Source: Mesocentrotus franciscanus (Eukaryota > Echinodermata > Echinoidea > Camarodonta > Strongylocentrotidae). Taken from it: 64,000 bases of DNA. The notes below the pieces were generated by a model, which saw only the letters and a list, made by a program, of their open reading frames with translations, was not told where the DNA came from and searched no databases. The stretch is taken from assembly GCA_037976565.1 (NCBI GenBank), contig CP137675.1:16147330-16211329 (forward strand), given 5' to 3'. This document shows positions 45,174 to 57,453 of the stretch, piece by piece. Made by a program: the position numbers and the translations under genes. The first letter of the stretch is position 1. Every line of letters starts with the position of its first letter.

Positions 45174-45295
45174 AAAGGAAGTGCTTCTTATACTAATTGA
45201 TTTTCCCTTCAGCTATTTTGAAGGCAATTTTGTTAGACCTTACAAAGTGCACTTTTACTAAGTTTCAAAAATTACGCGAACTTAGTATTTTGGTA
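45174..45295. repeat. Dispersed repeat, copy 1 of 2
   Basis: AGGAAGTGCTTCTTATACTA, TTGATTTTCCCTTCAGCTAT, GAAGGCAAT, AAGTGCAC and AGTTTCAAA recur in the same order at 45791-45915. Confidence 0.7.
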
Positions 45296-45790
45296 TGAAT
45301 TTCTGTTCCATGTGTCTATGTGGTTTTGTTTTGATCATGCTCTCTTTCCTTCTCCTGTCAGTCTCTCTATCTCTCTATCTCTCTATCTCTTTCTATCTCA
45401 CATCGGTGACCAAACATCTTCTCTCTCCTCTATTCTTAAAGATGTATGCAGAAAAAATGGTTTAGTGTACAAAGCCAACGACAGCATGGTCAAGTATATC
45501 CTTTCAATGGATTTTGGAATCATTACAGTATGAAAAATTCCTTTTTTATCATTTGCAAGCTTGTATGGAAATAGCATAATGGGGGATTTGTCGGGGTCGT
45601 AAAAAGAAGACCTATACAAGTCGAAACGAACCTAAACGTGATCCAAATGGCGCCTGAAACCATTAGATTTGCGTCATGAACACGGTATTCCCAAAATACA
45701 ATAATGCAATACATACTGTATCTACAGCCTTCATGATCTTAGAAATAAAATACTGATGCCTTTAAACACGCTCACCATCTCTTTATCCAT

Positions 45791-45915
45791 TATAGGAGGA
45801 AGTGTGTCGTACACACTTATATTGATTTTCCTTACAGCTATTTCGAAGGCAATGTGTTTCTTGTTAGATTGTCGAAAGTGCACTCCCTATCAAGTTTCAA
45901 ACTTACGCAAACTTT
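45791..45915. repeat. Dispersed repeat, copy 2 of 2
   Basis: It matches 45174-45295 block by block, including TTGATTTTCCTTACAGCTAT and CAAGTTTCAAACTTACGC. Both copies are followed or preceded by CT-rich low-complexity DNA, suggesting one larger duplication of about 615 bases. Confidence 0.7.
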
Positions 45916-46339
45916 CGGTTTGGGCGTTTTTTTTTCTTTCTTTTCTTCATTACTTTCTATCTTTCTATCCCCACTTCTTTGCCTTACATTCACTCCACTA
46001 TACCTCATACTAAACACATCTACACAATTCACCCCTTAATCTCGAGGTAGGCCCTCTTCTATTTTTGTCTTGTATTTTTATTCATTAGAAAACTCCATTT
46101 ACAGGGTACATGAATATTTTGTTTTAAATACATTGTCTTAATGATTATTACAAATATGGAAACAATCATTTAAAAGATACATGGACAAATATAAATAATT
46201 GAAAAAGTATATAACTATGCATTACAACTGAGACTAAATATTTAGAAAATGACAAACGGTAATTCAAAAAAAAAATTGTGTTGACATTTACCTACTTTTC
46301 TTTATATTAAAGGCAAATGATGTATGGGTAAATCTGATA

Positions 46340-46870
46340 GTATAGAGATATCGACTGCATTGAGAGGTCTGGCCGTTTTTATACGCTCGAGGGAAGTTGC
46401 ATCCTGCCATCACCCCGAGGCACGCCTGGGTGGATGGCGCGCCGAGGGGTGATGGCAGGATGCAACTTCCCCGCGAGCCAGTATAGAAACAGCCAGTCCT
46501 CGAATATTAAAGCAGTCGATATTTCTTTTATATACCGAATTGACACAAAAATCTACCAAGAATTCTTACCTAATCCTTTTCTTGAGTAAAGATTAGTTAA
46601 AACATCACAGAAAATCTGAGATACTGTCTGTTAATCTTCGCTGGAAAAATGACTGAAAGTTTCAATCATTTGGGAATCGCAGACAAAAAGCACTGTATGG
46701 TGTCTGCGCTCGGACGTAAACCAATGGGTATCGCAGCAAAATTTTACTATTTTCCTAGTAACCGGTATTTTGAGGGATCTCACTCTTGGACTATTGACCG
46801 TTAGACAAGTGGCATTTTTCGTTTTTTTATGGGAATAGCTAAAACCACGACTTCAATTTCGACTAATCTG
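46340..46870. repeat. Tandem duplication unit 1 with long perfect hairpin
   Basis: The hairpin arms are 46349-46420 and 46441-46521, containing GTTGCATCCTGCCATCACCC and its inverse. Unit sequence then continues with ACATCACAGAAAATCTGAGA, GTTTCAATCATTTGGGAATC and GATGGCTAGATTTCTAAAG, all repeated in unit 2 about 550 bases on. Confidence 0.85.
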
Positions 46871-46924
46871 ATGGCTAGATTTCTAAAGAGAGGTATATAA
46901 TATAGTTATATCAAAGAGATAACA

Positions 46925-47455
46925 CTCTTTGGTTATATCAACTGCTACGAGAGGACTAGCTGTTTCTATACGCTCAAGAGACCCAGGCGCGCCTCGGGGT
47001 GATAGCGGGGGATTCAACTATCCCGCAAGCCAGTATAGAAACAGCTTGTCCTCGAGTATTAAAGCAGTCGATATGACTTTTATATGCCAAATTAAAACCA
47101 AAAAAACCAAAAAAAGAATTCTTACCTTAGCCTTTTAGTGAGTAAAAATTTGTTATAACATCACAGAAAATCTGAAACACTGTCTGTTAATCTTCACTTG
47201 AAAAATGAGTGAAAGTTTCAATCATTTGGGAATCGCAGACAAAGAGCACTGCCACTGTATGGCGTCCGCGCTCGTACAAAGTCAATTTTAACACGCAAAC
47301 CAATGGGGATCGCAGGATAATGAGGATGAGGGTAGAAACTTTAGACTAGGCCCTGTGGGCTATTACTATGCCCTGTGAGTGGGGCATGGCTTGAAATCAC
47401 GACTCCAATTTCGACCAATCAGATGGCTAGATTTCTAAAGTGAGGTATATAACAA
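46925..47455. repeat. Tandem duplication unit 2 with partly lost hairpin
   Basis: The outer hairpin (46935-46980 with 47023-47073) is kept. The inner left arm is missing, so the inner right arm CTCGGGGTGATAGCGGGGGA stands unpaired. The downstream blocks match unit 1. Confidence 0.85.
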
Positions 47456-50119
47456 TAATTATAACGGAAATTACAATGTAACTTATTTTGGGGTACAGTT
47501 CGAATGGTCAGAAACTCATTCTCTGATTGTTGCTGCAATTCATTTGATGTCCCCTGTTGATATAAAAAAGTACTGCAAGTGTAACATTTGACAATTAATT
47601 TTTATACAGATACAAACATCCAAGTCATATAACAGAGAAAACAGATATTCCCTCTAACTAGAAGTGTTATTCTTCAAGACATTACAGATTCCATAAGACT
47701 ATTCCCCTTGGATGTTTATGATTGGATTGAATTATTTAAAAGCTGTTCGATTATATTTTCATCGTCTAATTTATAATCTATACAAATGTTTTTTCCTTGT
47801 TTTGTAAATATCCTACTTTACTCATTGTATTTAGTAAGTATTAAGTAAGATATAGGAATAGAAAAATAGACTCGTTTATATCATTATCAAATTTCAAGCA
47901 AACCTTGGATTTCATTTGACATTAAAACATTTTCCTGAGTATAAGGGTAAAGTCGAAAGTTCTTCCAACTACGTAAGCCAGCTCGATGTTTCTCATGATC
48001 TACAATGCTTGATCCGGGGATTTCCCCGTTCTTCGAGACAAGATTTATCTCCAGATATCAACATGTGGCAAAAAATGACAAAATAATAGCAAGGTTCACT
48101 CGACGGTCCATAAAAAAAAAAAAAAAACGTAGACCTCAGATTAACTTCCTGTCTTAAACCCGATTCTGGACAAAATCCTAAACCCACCATCTGGTTTAAA
48201 GTTGACTAGAATACGGGGCTTAGGTTTTTAGCTCGTAGTTTCTACTTCAAGGCTGTATTTAAGGACCGAGTTGCCGCACTCGTTAGTAACTTTTGGTCCA
48301 CTCGACGTTTTAAACCACAGGCGCGAGGTGAGGCGGGAATTCTCATTCGAACTAACTTGTGCGGTGACGAAGCACTTAATACAACGACTGCTTGCCCGGA
48401 TTATAGTTTTAAACCTCGAATAGTAGTTATTTCGGTTCCGGGTGAACCCGCGTCGTTGTTATACCTCAGTTTAACCGACGAGACCGACAACAGAAAGAAT
48501 AATGAATAATATACTCCGGGCAAGAATCAGTCGGTTTTAGAATGAGTTTGGCAGTGTGACTGAGGTATCGATTGGTCGTTGTTTAAACATTCAAGTGTTC
48601 GCAAACTAGAAGTTTAAAGTTTAAAACTACGACGGTGACGTGCGAACATGGCTAATACTCTGCCAAGGTGACGAGAAGTAGGCTACATCGGAGAACACAT
48701 TTTAAAGCTCACCTCTGATTAATGATATCAGGAGATGTGAAGATATGTTTCATCGCTGTGTTCATTTTCAATTTTTTTGCCCGAGAGCAAGCTTTCGCAG
48801 GAACAAAAACTCAATCGATTTCCTCATGGCTGCTGACATTTATCTTCTATGATTTTAATCAACTGCCTGTATGCTATATCGTATGTGAAGGGGCGAACAA
48901 TTTCTACGTAATCCAAGCGTTTCAAGAGGAGTGAGAGGGATAATTGGGAATGATGGGTGAGGAAAAATGTGTATGTGCGTTGTGTTAGCGTGCGTGTGTG
49001 TGTATGTGTGTATGAGGGATTACTAATAATGAGAATCATAAGACAGGTTGAGGTGTCGTGGTATATTTGTTCATTCACGTGACTCTCAATACAAAGGCTA
49101 GGATCCTTTTGGTGGGACATTAATCCACATTTGCCACTCTCCACTAACTTAGGTGTAAATCGTACCTGGCATTTACTGGGATAAAATTAATTGCATGGCC
49201 CTCACAAAGAACATCATTCAAGCTGATATGGCTTTCCTGGGTAAAAATATTATTGTTACCATTATATATTACAATCACAATCATCCTTGCAGTTCAAAAC
49301 ACAGGCTGGAGGGGGGAGAGGGGGTAAAGACAAATACATTTTGAAATTTTTCAAAATAATTGATACCCCCTGTCACCCTGTGTTGATATATGACATACAC
49401 ATACGTGTTGTGATGCATAGATATTCTCATTATTAAAATAAATGGATACACTGGAGAGACCGGGCCCTTGCTCTTCACTTTGTTATTTGAAATATAAGTG
49501 AGCGTAATATTTGAAAGTGCGATATTCATTTTCATTTTCAATAATTTTGTTCAGTTCTAATTTGGAAGTTGACAAATTTCCCCTTCAACTTACGAAGCCT
49601 ATTATCAGTATTTGTTACCATATTGGATTTCCTGCAAAGACGTCAAATACTAGTTTTGGTTACAAAATCAAGTTTTGGATTCTAATACCAATCTCTAGAT
49701 GAAATGATTTTATTTATGGTTTTATGTCTTTTTCGCTTGGGATTTAATGCATGCAAATGATATCTAGGCCTCTGTCGGATGTATCACGTGAGCTCAGATA
49801 ATGTCATTTATTTGGCCGTTGCCCTAATTCATCGGAAATTATTTCCTACCCTCAAGACACCTCCAGGTAATGCAGTATTCGATTTCCCGTAAAACAAATC
49901 TGTAAACGGTTCATAGCGTATACAGGATGAGGTTGTGTTACAATCAATAATGGCGCAAGCTGGTCATGCTTTTGTTCGTGTTTAACGTAACGTGTCTTGG
50001 GAATTCTTGGATTTTCCATGGTTTTTAAATTTGTTATATATATATATATATCACAAATATATATCTATCTATCAATGTCGCATACATGGCATAATTATAT
50101 TGGTACAGGATTATATTTC
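47456..50119. other. No confident gene; CpG-richer patch at 48280-48700
   Basis: Mostly AT-rich. The patch at about 48280-48700 has many CG dinucleotides and no recognisable repeat. A 70-residue frame at 48722-48934 begins after it with a hydrophobic stretch (KICFIAVFIFNFF). I cannot confirm an exon. A short GT-type run lies at about 48990. Confidence 0.45.
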
Positions 50120-50265
50120 TTTTATCAGTATCATTATTATTATTACTATTTTTAATACTATTATTATCAATATTATCATTATTACTATTATTATTATCAT
50201 TATTATTATTTTTGTTATTATTATTATTATTATTATTACTATTATTATTATCATTAATATTAATA

Positions 50266-50331
<66 letters not shown>

Positions 50332-50368
50332 CAATTTTATTAATATTATCATTATTATTAACATTGAT
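50120..50368. repeat. (ATT)n microsatellite
   Basis: Long ATT triplet run with scattered ATC/ACT variants. It gives spurious Ile- and Leu-only frames. Confidence 0.95.
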
Positions 50369-51391
50369 ATAGACTACTCATATGTCAACCTTGGGAAAAT
50401 TAGATAACATAAATGACGGGAGTTTAACCTAAAATTATTGTATGATATATTACCAGTAAGCAGCATTTTTAAATGGGGGTTAACCAGAAAAGAGTTGTAT
50501 CCAAAGTGTAATCCATGCTTCCACTGAATGTGATCTAAACAGACCCTTTCTCATGCATGTGCAATATATATATTGCAAGAGGTTTACAATGTGCGAACAA
50601 CCAAGATATTGCTCAGACTGTCACTGAAAAAAAAGCGTCAGTCTAATTTATTTCTGGCCATTGCATTCTGGAGGGTAAATAAAGTCACTTTGGAACGCAA
50701 AAAACTGGCAGAGAAGAAAAGAGATTCTGTTTTGAAACATGTATTCGAAGAGAAATCAGAAAAAAGAATATAAATACAATCTAGCAGAAATAAAAGAATA
50801 CAAACAAAAGAAAACATGACCTACCAAAGGAATTGTTGAAGTTCATTTGAAATTTTGAATGATATGTGTAAGTTAAAGCGGATGGTGTAGTTACCTTTAT
50901 GTTATTTGTGAATGATTAAAGTTCTATTGATTTAACAGTGAAATGAAATGAGCACCCCCCCCCCAAAAAAAAAAAAAATTAAGATAATGAACAAACCCTT
51001 CTGCTTGCTTCTTGCGAAAAAAAATGATAAAAAAGTTGTGACATAATATTTCATAAATGGCATAAATGACATAAACTCCTGACTCATCATTAAATCGTAA
51101 CTACACGATCCAATGAGTGCGGAACAAACGGCCTACACATCATTTTCAAGTATAAAGTGACTCGATTTGTACGACTTGCTTTGACGCATCGTAACCCGTC
51201 AACGCCGTCTTTTGGGCCGATCCGAAAGCTTGCGCTATTAAACTTTTAAAGCCCTCCCACTATTGTGCCGAATAATACGGTCTGAGTCTAGACGAGTACT
51301 ATGTCCTACATTGGAGGCATCGGTATTACACCTTGTGCAACCAACTTTGTGCATGTCCTTTTCAAGCGTTTTGAGTGATATAATACATTTC
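50369..51391. other. No gene recognised
   Basis: A Lys-rich 66-residue frame at 50573-50773 has no domain. A C run followed by an A run lies near 50955-50980. Confidence 0.55.
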
Positions 51392-51627
51392 ATAATAATA
51401 ATAATAATAATTTTACTACCCAGGGAAGCCTCATCAGCACTATAGCTGTTCTTCCTGATGGCCCTGCAATTGTTATTACCCCAGCAATTTCCAATTTATA
51501 CCTGGTTTGAAAGAGGCAAACGTGGATTAATGTCTTGCCAAAGGACGTTAGTGTCGGGCTGGGATTCGAACCCTCAACCCTTGGATTGAGATTCAAGTGA
51601 ATGGGCCACTAGACGACCACGACACCT
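51392..51627 (-). mobile_element. tRNA-derived SINE, minus strand (short 3' part)
   Basis: On the minus strand the tRNA-like head starts GAGGTGTCGTGGTCGTCTAG, with B-box GGGTTCGAATCCCAGCC. The body has GACACTAACGTCC and TTGGCAAGACATTAATCC, and it ends at an ATT tail (51392-51410). The 3' part lacks the GCGCTATATAA motif seen in the other copies. Confidence 0.85.
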
Positions 51628-52200
51628 CAATATCCACCTCCATATATATCAATAATTCAACTTAATATTCGTTAAAACAAATATAATATATGGAAGAGTG
51701 CACCTTAATCTCAAGTGCATCCTCGTTATACTCCTTGGAGTTGCAGAAATCTTAGACAGAGGTGACGATCCTGCTCTTCGGGGACATGTCAAAAAAGTTA
51801 TTCCGATGTGCCTAAAAGCATTTCGGCTCATAAATCCATGCTATGAATTGCCGTCGTAACCCAGTTCCTTTCCTATTATTGTAATTGCCTCCGCACGAAG
51901 AAAAGAAGAGTGACTGCGGCACGATATAAAGAATGTTTCTACAATTTCGAAATTAATCTCCCATCTTTTTAATCACTATTCATGTCATTTTTTCTATTCA
52001 CCATTAACATGATTAAATTGCCTGTATAACTTTCTAGCCAGCATTACTGTGTATTTTTTCTTATCCCGAACATCGATACGATGTTGAAATACCCATTGGA
52101 TATGATGGTCTTTTCTTTTCCCCCCATCTAAAGCATTTTTTTAATTCCTTTTTTCTTTCTTCTTTGGTGTTTGGGGGGCGGAAATGGAATCGGAATCTCG
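51628..52200. other. No gene recognised
   Basis: Unique AT-rich DNA. Confidence 0.55.
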
Positions 52201-52430
52201 TCGAACACGATGAGGTGATTTACCTATGCCGAGGGTTTCCTGTTGTTATTTGTCAAGATTCTTGACTCCAATACGAAAGGTCCTGGGTTCGATGCTTGGC
52301 AGGTCGATACATCCTTACATATGGTGTGTTACCCACATTTGTCCCTCTTGAACGAGGTGAATGACATGGTGCCTGGTAAAGATGGCGTAATTTTAATTAT
52401 AGTGCCCGCAGAAATATGCTGCCATAAACA
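52201..52430 (+). mobile_element. Possible degenerate SINE, plus strand
   Basis: CTGGGTTCGATGCTTGGC at about 52273-52290 resembles a tRNA B-box. It is followed by CCCACATTTGTCCCTCTTGA and GGTGCCTGGTAAAGATGGCG, which loosely resemble SINE body wording here. A convincing A-box and a tail are lacking. Confidence 0.4.
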
Positions 52431-52554
52431 TCGTAAAAAAGGGTACCAAATCAAACATAAACATCAATCACTTTTTTTCGGATTAAACGTCAGTGTGTAT
52501 TGATTGATTTGTTACTTATTTGGACTATACCGTTCAACATGTTTATACGAGATG

Positions 52555-52690
52555 ACGAGGAAGGGGAGGAGAGACAGACAGACACAGAGAGACAGAGGGA
52601 CAGAGAGAGACAGACAGACAAAGATACAGAGAGACAGAGAGACATATAAAGAGACAGACAGACAGACATAGACACATAGAGAGAGAACAC
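52555..52690. repeat. (GACA/GAGA)n microsatellite
   Basis: Repeated GACAGACA and GAGAGACAG units. Confidence 0.95.
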
Positions 52691-53474
52691 AAATAGACTA
52701 GCATGATTAATAGCTTATATACGCCCGTTTCCTCTTCTGATTCTTTTCACCCGTTATTTTTTCTGATCTTCCCTCATCTCTCATCATTGTCATCTTCCAA
52801 TTTTCATCTGTAGAGAGACAGAAAAACGTTAACTCTTTGTAAAAGTATATGGCATTACGCCTTCTGGTTATCAGCATACGTTTTATCAATAAGACGCAGG
52901 CCCCGCGGAACGTTTTCCAGGGGGCTTAAGTATTTACGATCAGGTAGAGCGGAGCGTAAAATGGCGTGGGGTCCCGGAAGCTCAGGGGTTTTAGGCATTT
53001 ATTAAAAACATATTTTGATACCTTATTTGTGACACTGGCAGGTCACTACATTGTAATTTAATGATGTAAATCATGGTCTGAAGCAATATTTTATTCAAAT
53101 GAGACACTTGCTAAAGATTAGAAAGTTAGAAAAAAAATTGACTGACACTTCGTCTTCTGCGCGCCTGTATAACCTGTATAATTTTCTGAACAAATAAGGC
53201 TTTTGCGAACGCTTTTACGGAACTGGTTTTATGAATCCACAAACTGCCTAATTCGGAAGCTTTGCTAACATGCTTGACGATGCCTCCCTTTTTTCACTTC
53301 TCGCATCTGCTATTTTTCGCGCTTTTATCCTTAATTAGCTTTGCAAAATCGCGCATTTAGCAGGGGAAAAAATTGAGTTTTAGGCCGGGGCCTTGGTTGG
53401 GACCCCCAAGGGACCTCCAAGATTTCTTTTTTCTTCTTTCTTGTTTTTCCATTGTCTTCCCAAATTTCCATTGT
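52691..53474. other. No gene recognised
   Basis: GGCCGGGGCCTTGG near 53381 might belong to the repeat unit that follows. Otherwise I see no feature. Confidence 0.5.
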
Positions 53475-53788
53475 CTGAAAATCGTTCGTACGGCGTTCGT
53501 AGCAGTTCGTAATGGCATTTGTGACCGAGGCTTAAGAAGATGTTGCGTGGTTCGTACGATGTTCTTACGACGTTCGTACGGCCGCCTTACGAAGAGAGGG
53601 TTTCGTACGAAGTTGAAAAAAATCTTGGACAAGACCATCGACCAGTCTGCGAACTTACGAACGGTCTACAAACGGTCTACGAACGCTGGTTTCGTACGGC
53701 CTTCTTAAGAAGATCTTACGAAATGTTCTGTAAATCGTTCGTACGGCGTTCGTAGCAGTTCGTAAGGGTATTTGTGACCGAGGCTTAA
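53475..53788. mobile_element. GTTCGTACG-type repeat element with two identical ends
   Basis: A 60-base segment (ATCGTTCGTACGGCGTTCGT, AGCAGTTCGTAA, ATTTGTGACCGAGGCTTAA) occurs at 53480-53535 and again at about 53730-53788. Between them are many TTCGTACG, ACGAACG and CTTACGAA pieces on both strands. The ends resemble the right ends of the elements at 19403 and 37339. No left terminal inverse was found. Confidence 0.65.
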
Positions 53789-55003
53789 CATACAAACATG
53801 TTATAGTATGTTATAGTATAACAAGATTTTAAAAACAGCTAGCCTTTTTTATACTGAAAACCATAAATCGTATTAAAAGAAGATACCAACTCACCTATGC
53901 ATCGGAACTACTTAAAATAGCGAAACCTGATCACTTAAGTTACCTTCAAAATCTTGCTTGGAGAAAACACCCATGATTGTTTTCTTACTATAGTTTTTGC
54001 GACAATCCCTTTATATGCCTAAGCCTTCTTAACACTGAGAAACTCAATTTATATTCTATATGGTACATCGAGTCAGTTCACTAAAGCATTTTACAATTAA
54101 ACCATTCAAGATATAGCGTCTTTCTTTCTCGGGGGCTCGAGCTCCGCCGTTCCGCGGGCTCTGAGACGAATGTCTGTAAACCTGCCTGTTTATATTAACC
54201 TATATTATGATTACCAATGTGAAACCTATTTGTTTACATACAGATGTAAACATTTCATCAGCTTCATTATAAATTGGAGGTTACAGGTAACATTACCACG
54301 TCGCCGGTACATTGCTAGGGAAAGATTAAAGGGTTGGAAAGGACATTCAGAAAAATGCCTTTGCTCTAGAAACTAGAATTGTTTGGGCTAACTCTCCAGA
54401 AAATGATGAGAATGCTAAGAAATTTTACGTTATAAGCCTTATCCATGCACTGGATTTAATAAATCATGCAAATAATGTTTCTTTCCCCCTTCTTCTTGTG
54501 TCTAACATTTTAAAACACATGCACGTCTGATTTAAACTGGTTATCTTAATTGATACAGCTCTATATCCAAAAACTATAGGAGGTATTTTACCCCTAAGCG
54601 TACCAATAGACGGTGAAAGTGGATATATTTTTTAAGAAGTAGGTATTACGTTGCAGTTTGAGCATCGGCGTATTTTGTCACGAGACACCAGAATATTGAT
54701 TGCAGAATTGCATTAAAATGATGCCTTGGGTGGCTATCAAGAAAGCCATTTTTGTCGAATTAAGTGCATTAGAGTTCAATCAAAACAAAATCGATACTTT
54801 TTTGTCTACTGAAAAATCATGTTAGAAATATCAGCGCGTGAATTTGAAGACACTAGATGTCTGGAAGAAGTCGTGCAAGTTCTATTTCATCGCTTTAATT
54901 TTCCTAGAGAGAGATAAAGGTTTCCCTTGATTTCAATGAATGCAATATCTTCCAGGTGCACTGCAAAGTAACAATAATCTATACCAGGGGGAAGTGCAAT
55001 GAT
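53789..55003. other. No gene recognised
   Basis: Unique AT-rich DNA with short frames only. Confidence 0.55.
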
Positions 55004-55200
55004 TTTCAAATTCAAATTCAAACTTTATTGATTTCAATCCAAACAGATAGGATCATTCTCAATTTTGTTTACATCGGATAACAAAGTTCACAATTATAGT
55101 GTAACATAGATAATTGAGTGTAAGAGTAAAGATAAAAATAACCAGAATGACACAAATTAACATACTGCTGCATGTCTCATCTGAAACATAATACAGGGAT
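55004..55200 (-). mobile_element. Probable LINE 3' end, minus strand
   Basis: On the minus strand an AT-rich UTR-like stretch leads to AATCAATAAAGTTTGAATTT then GAATTTGAAA: a polyadenylation-like signal followed by a short GAATTT repeat. No coding remnant was recognised and the upstream limit is a guess. Confidence 0.45.
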
Positions 55201-56024
55201 GATTGATTTTAATAAGCATCTGGGTTTTGGATCTAAACATTACCAATTTCGACAGAAACGGGTAAAATTTGATTGGATTTGATGCATGCCAATGATCATC
55301 TTGACTTTAGATAGATCTGTGCGAGTTACTTGAGCTTCAATTTATTAGATTTTATTTCATTTTACTACGTGATAAAAGTAAGATGTAATGATGTCTGAGC
55401 AACTTGCACCGTTTTTGTTTTCGTGTAATTTGTTTCACAGTTAATATAATTAAGTTGATGATTCTTAAAAGATGAAGTAAGGCAATGTCTTGATTTCATC
55501 CAGATTGATTTTTGTTGTTGAAGGATGGGAATCTAAAAGGGATGGAAAAGCATCCCTCACCCACAATGAAATATATTCATGCTCATCTCGCATTTCCTTC
55601 CTGTTGTGGTTTATTGGTCATTTGACGTGCCCCTTCGAATCACACATCTACTCCAAAACTGTGAGGAAGAATGCGTAAAGTGGTCAAGCCAGCATGTTTG
55701 TTTTTTATAATATATGTTCTTCTTTTTAATCTTAAGGGTGGGAAGAGAGGTTGTTCCATTATTCAGGAGGACAGGTAATGTTTCATCCTTGCGCAACCAA
55801 CTTGTGGTTATTGAACCCCATCATGGAAAGATATGACACGTTCACATCGTCTAGATCATGAAATCCCCCCACGTCTATGATTGTTTTAGGTTGTGTAAGT
55901 CTGCATGCTTCTGTCTCGGAACTGGAAACAATACTTTAAGTTTTTAATGACATGGACAATGGTGTAGCTAAACTGGGGCATTAGAGCACGCGCCCCTAAG
56001 TCTAACTAATGGTGGAAGAAGGGA
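55201..56024. other. No gene recognised
   Basis: Unique AT-rich DNA. The short frames at 55490-55796 have no recognisable domain. Confidence 0.55.
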
Positions 56025-56228
56025 ATGGGAAATAAGAAGAAGACAAAGAAGGAGGAGGAGAAGAGGAAAACGGAGGAGGAGGAGGAGGAGGAGAAGGAGA
56101 AGAAGAAGAAGAAGAAGAAGAAGAAGAAGAAGAAGAAGAAGAAGAAAGAAGAAGGGAGAATAAGAATAAGACGAAGAAAGAGAAGACAGGAGAGAGAGAG
56201 AGAGAGAGAGAGAGGGGGAGAGGGAGGG
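56025..56228. repeat. Purine-rich (GAA)n/(GGA)n/(GA)n microsatellite
   Basis: About 200 bases almost entirely purine on the plus strand. Lys/Glu-rich and Ser/Phe-rich frames here are artefacts. Confidence 0.95.
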
Positions 56229-57285
56229 GGGTAGGGACCTGAAAAGATAACAGGACTCCCTCCCACATTCTCTCCCAATCGATGTTAATTTGCATTTCGT
56301 CAGCCCAGTGTCAGGTTCCTCCCTCTATTAATGCAAGTACCCCACCCCCTTTTTATCTGAAGTCACCATACGCCACTGGTCACAAATAAAGAATATCCAT
56401 TTATTATGACCTGGATACTGACTTACAGACAGATGTCGAAGGAAGTAAATGAATTTGTAATGCAGTATTTTAAGAGAAAGCATAATGCGGAGGCGGCTTA
56501 AAATAGTTCATTTTGCCTGAGGATAATGCATTATAAACTTGCATGAACGATTAATAACACCCCCTGTCGCACAAACACCGGTTCATCCTGATTTTAGTTG
56601 TTGTAGAATTAGGTTAATAACTTTGTCTAAACTCCCATGGATCAAACAGTATGAACATCTGCTTGAATTGGTTTGGACTCTGCAGTAATATCTCGAATAA
56701 TCAGGCTCGTAGAACTACCGTATAAGTTAAATTTCGTGTGTGGGAGGGGGGGGGGAGGGGGAGATGAAGCCGCGCTTAAATTGATAGGACGATTCCTTGG
56801 AAAACCACATGAAACCGATATTGGGCCCCCGCTTCGGATAACAGATAAATAAGATTAATTTGATCAGCCGGTTGTCAAATCAGAAATAATTTTAGTCATA
56901 TTATGAAGAAAAAAGCGATGCCCACAAACGAACGAAGCCACGACTCAAACTTAGTTACACCCACTCGTCACTTTTGGTTTCATTCGAAGTGTGAAAAATA
57001 ATTGTGTGGCTATCATTGAAAAATCGAAAACCTAATTTGTGTAATGAAGGACTGTTTTTGCAATGGCATAGCTATTCGGGCGCTGCATCATGGGGCATTG
57101 ACTCTTGAAATACTGAGCGATGATAATACACACAAACACATACACATCATCACACTCCCACAGGAGGACACTTGTTATTCTTTTAGATATTAACGTTGAA
57201 TTGGTGTGTATTTGACATGTCAGAAGGGGGAGGTGGAGGAGGGAGAGGGGCGTTTTTATTGGCCTTTTTCTTACATCGAATAGTA
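56229..57285. other. No gene recognised
   Basis: It includes a G run near 56745 and CCACCTCCCC-like low complexity near 57225. Confidence 0.55.
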
Positions 57286-57453
57286 AGCAAATAATTACCG
57301 TTGGTGAAGGTGATGGGACAAACTATCACTTCCGAGGCGATCTGGGTGTAGCTATCTTTCCGAAGCGAAGCTGAGGAAAGATAGCGTATACATTCAGATC
57401 GCCGAGGAAGTGATAGTTTGCCATCGCCTGAAACCAAAAGGTGATTATTTGCT
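57286..57453. repeat. Long near-perfect hairpin
   Basis: The arms 57286-57361 and 57374-57453 pair from AGCAAATAATTACC through AAACTATCACTTCCGAGGCG ATC to GCTATCTTTCC. The loop is only about a dozen bases (GAAGCGAAGCTGA). Confidence 0.88.

Noticed and set aside
53357..53755. Overlapping Arg/Thr-rich frames
   Set aside because: They come from the TTCGTACG-type repeats on both strands.
56002..56295. Overlapping frames of Ser, Phe or Lys/Glu runs
   Set aside because: They arise from purine-rich simple repeats.
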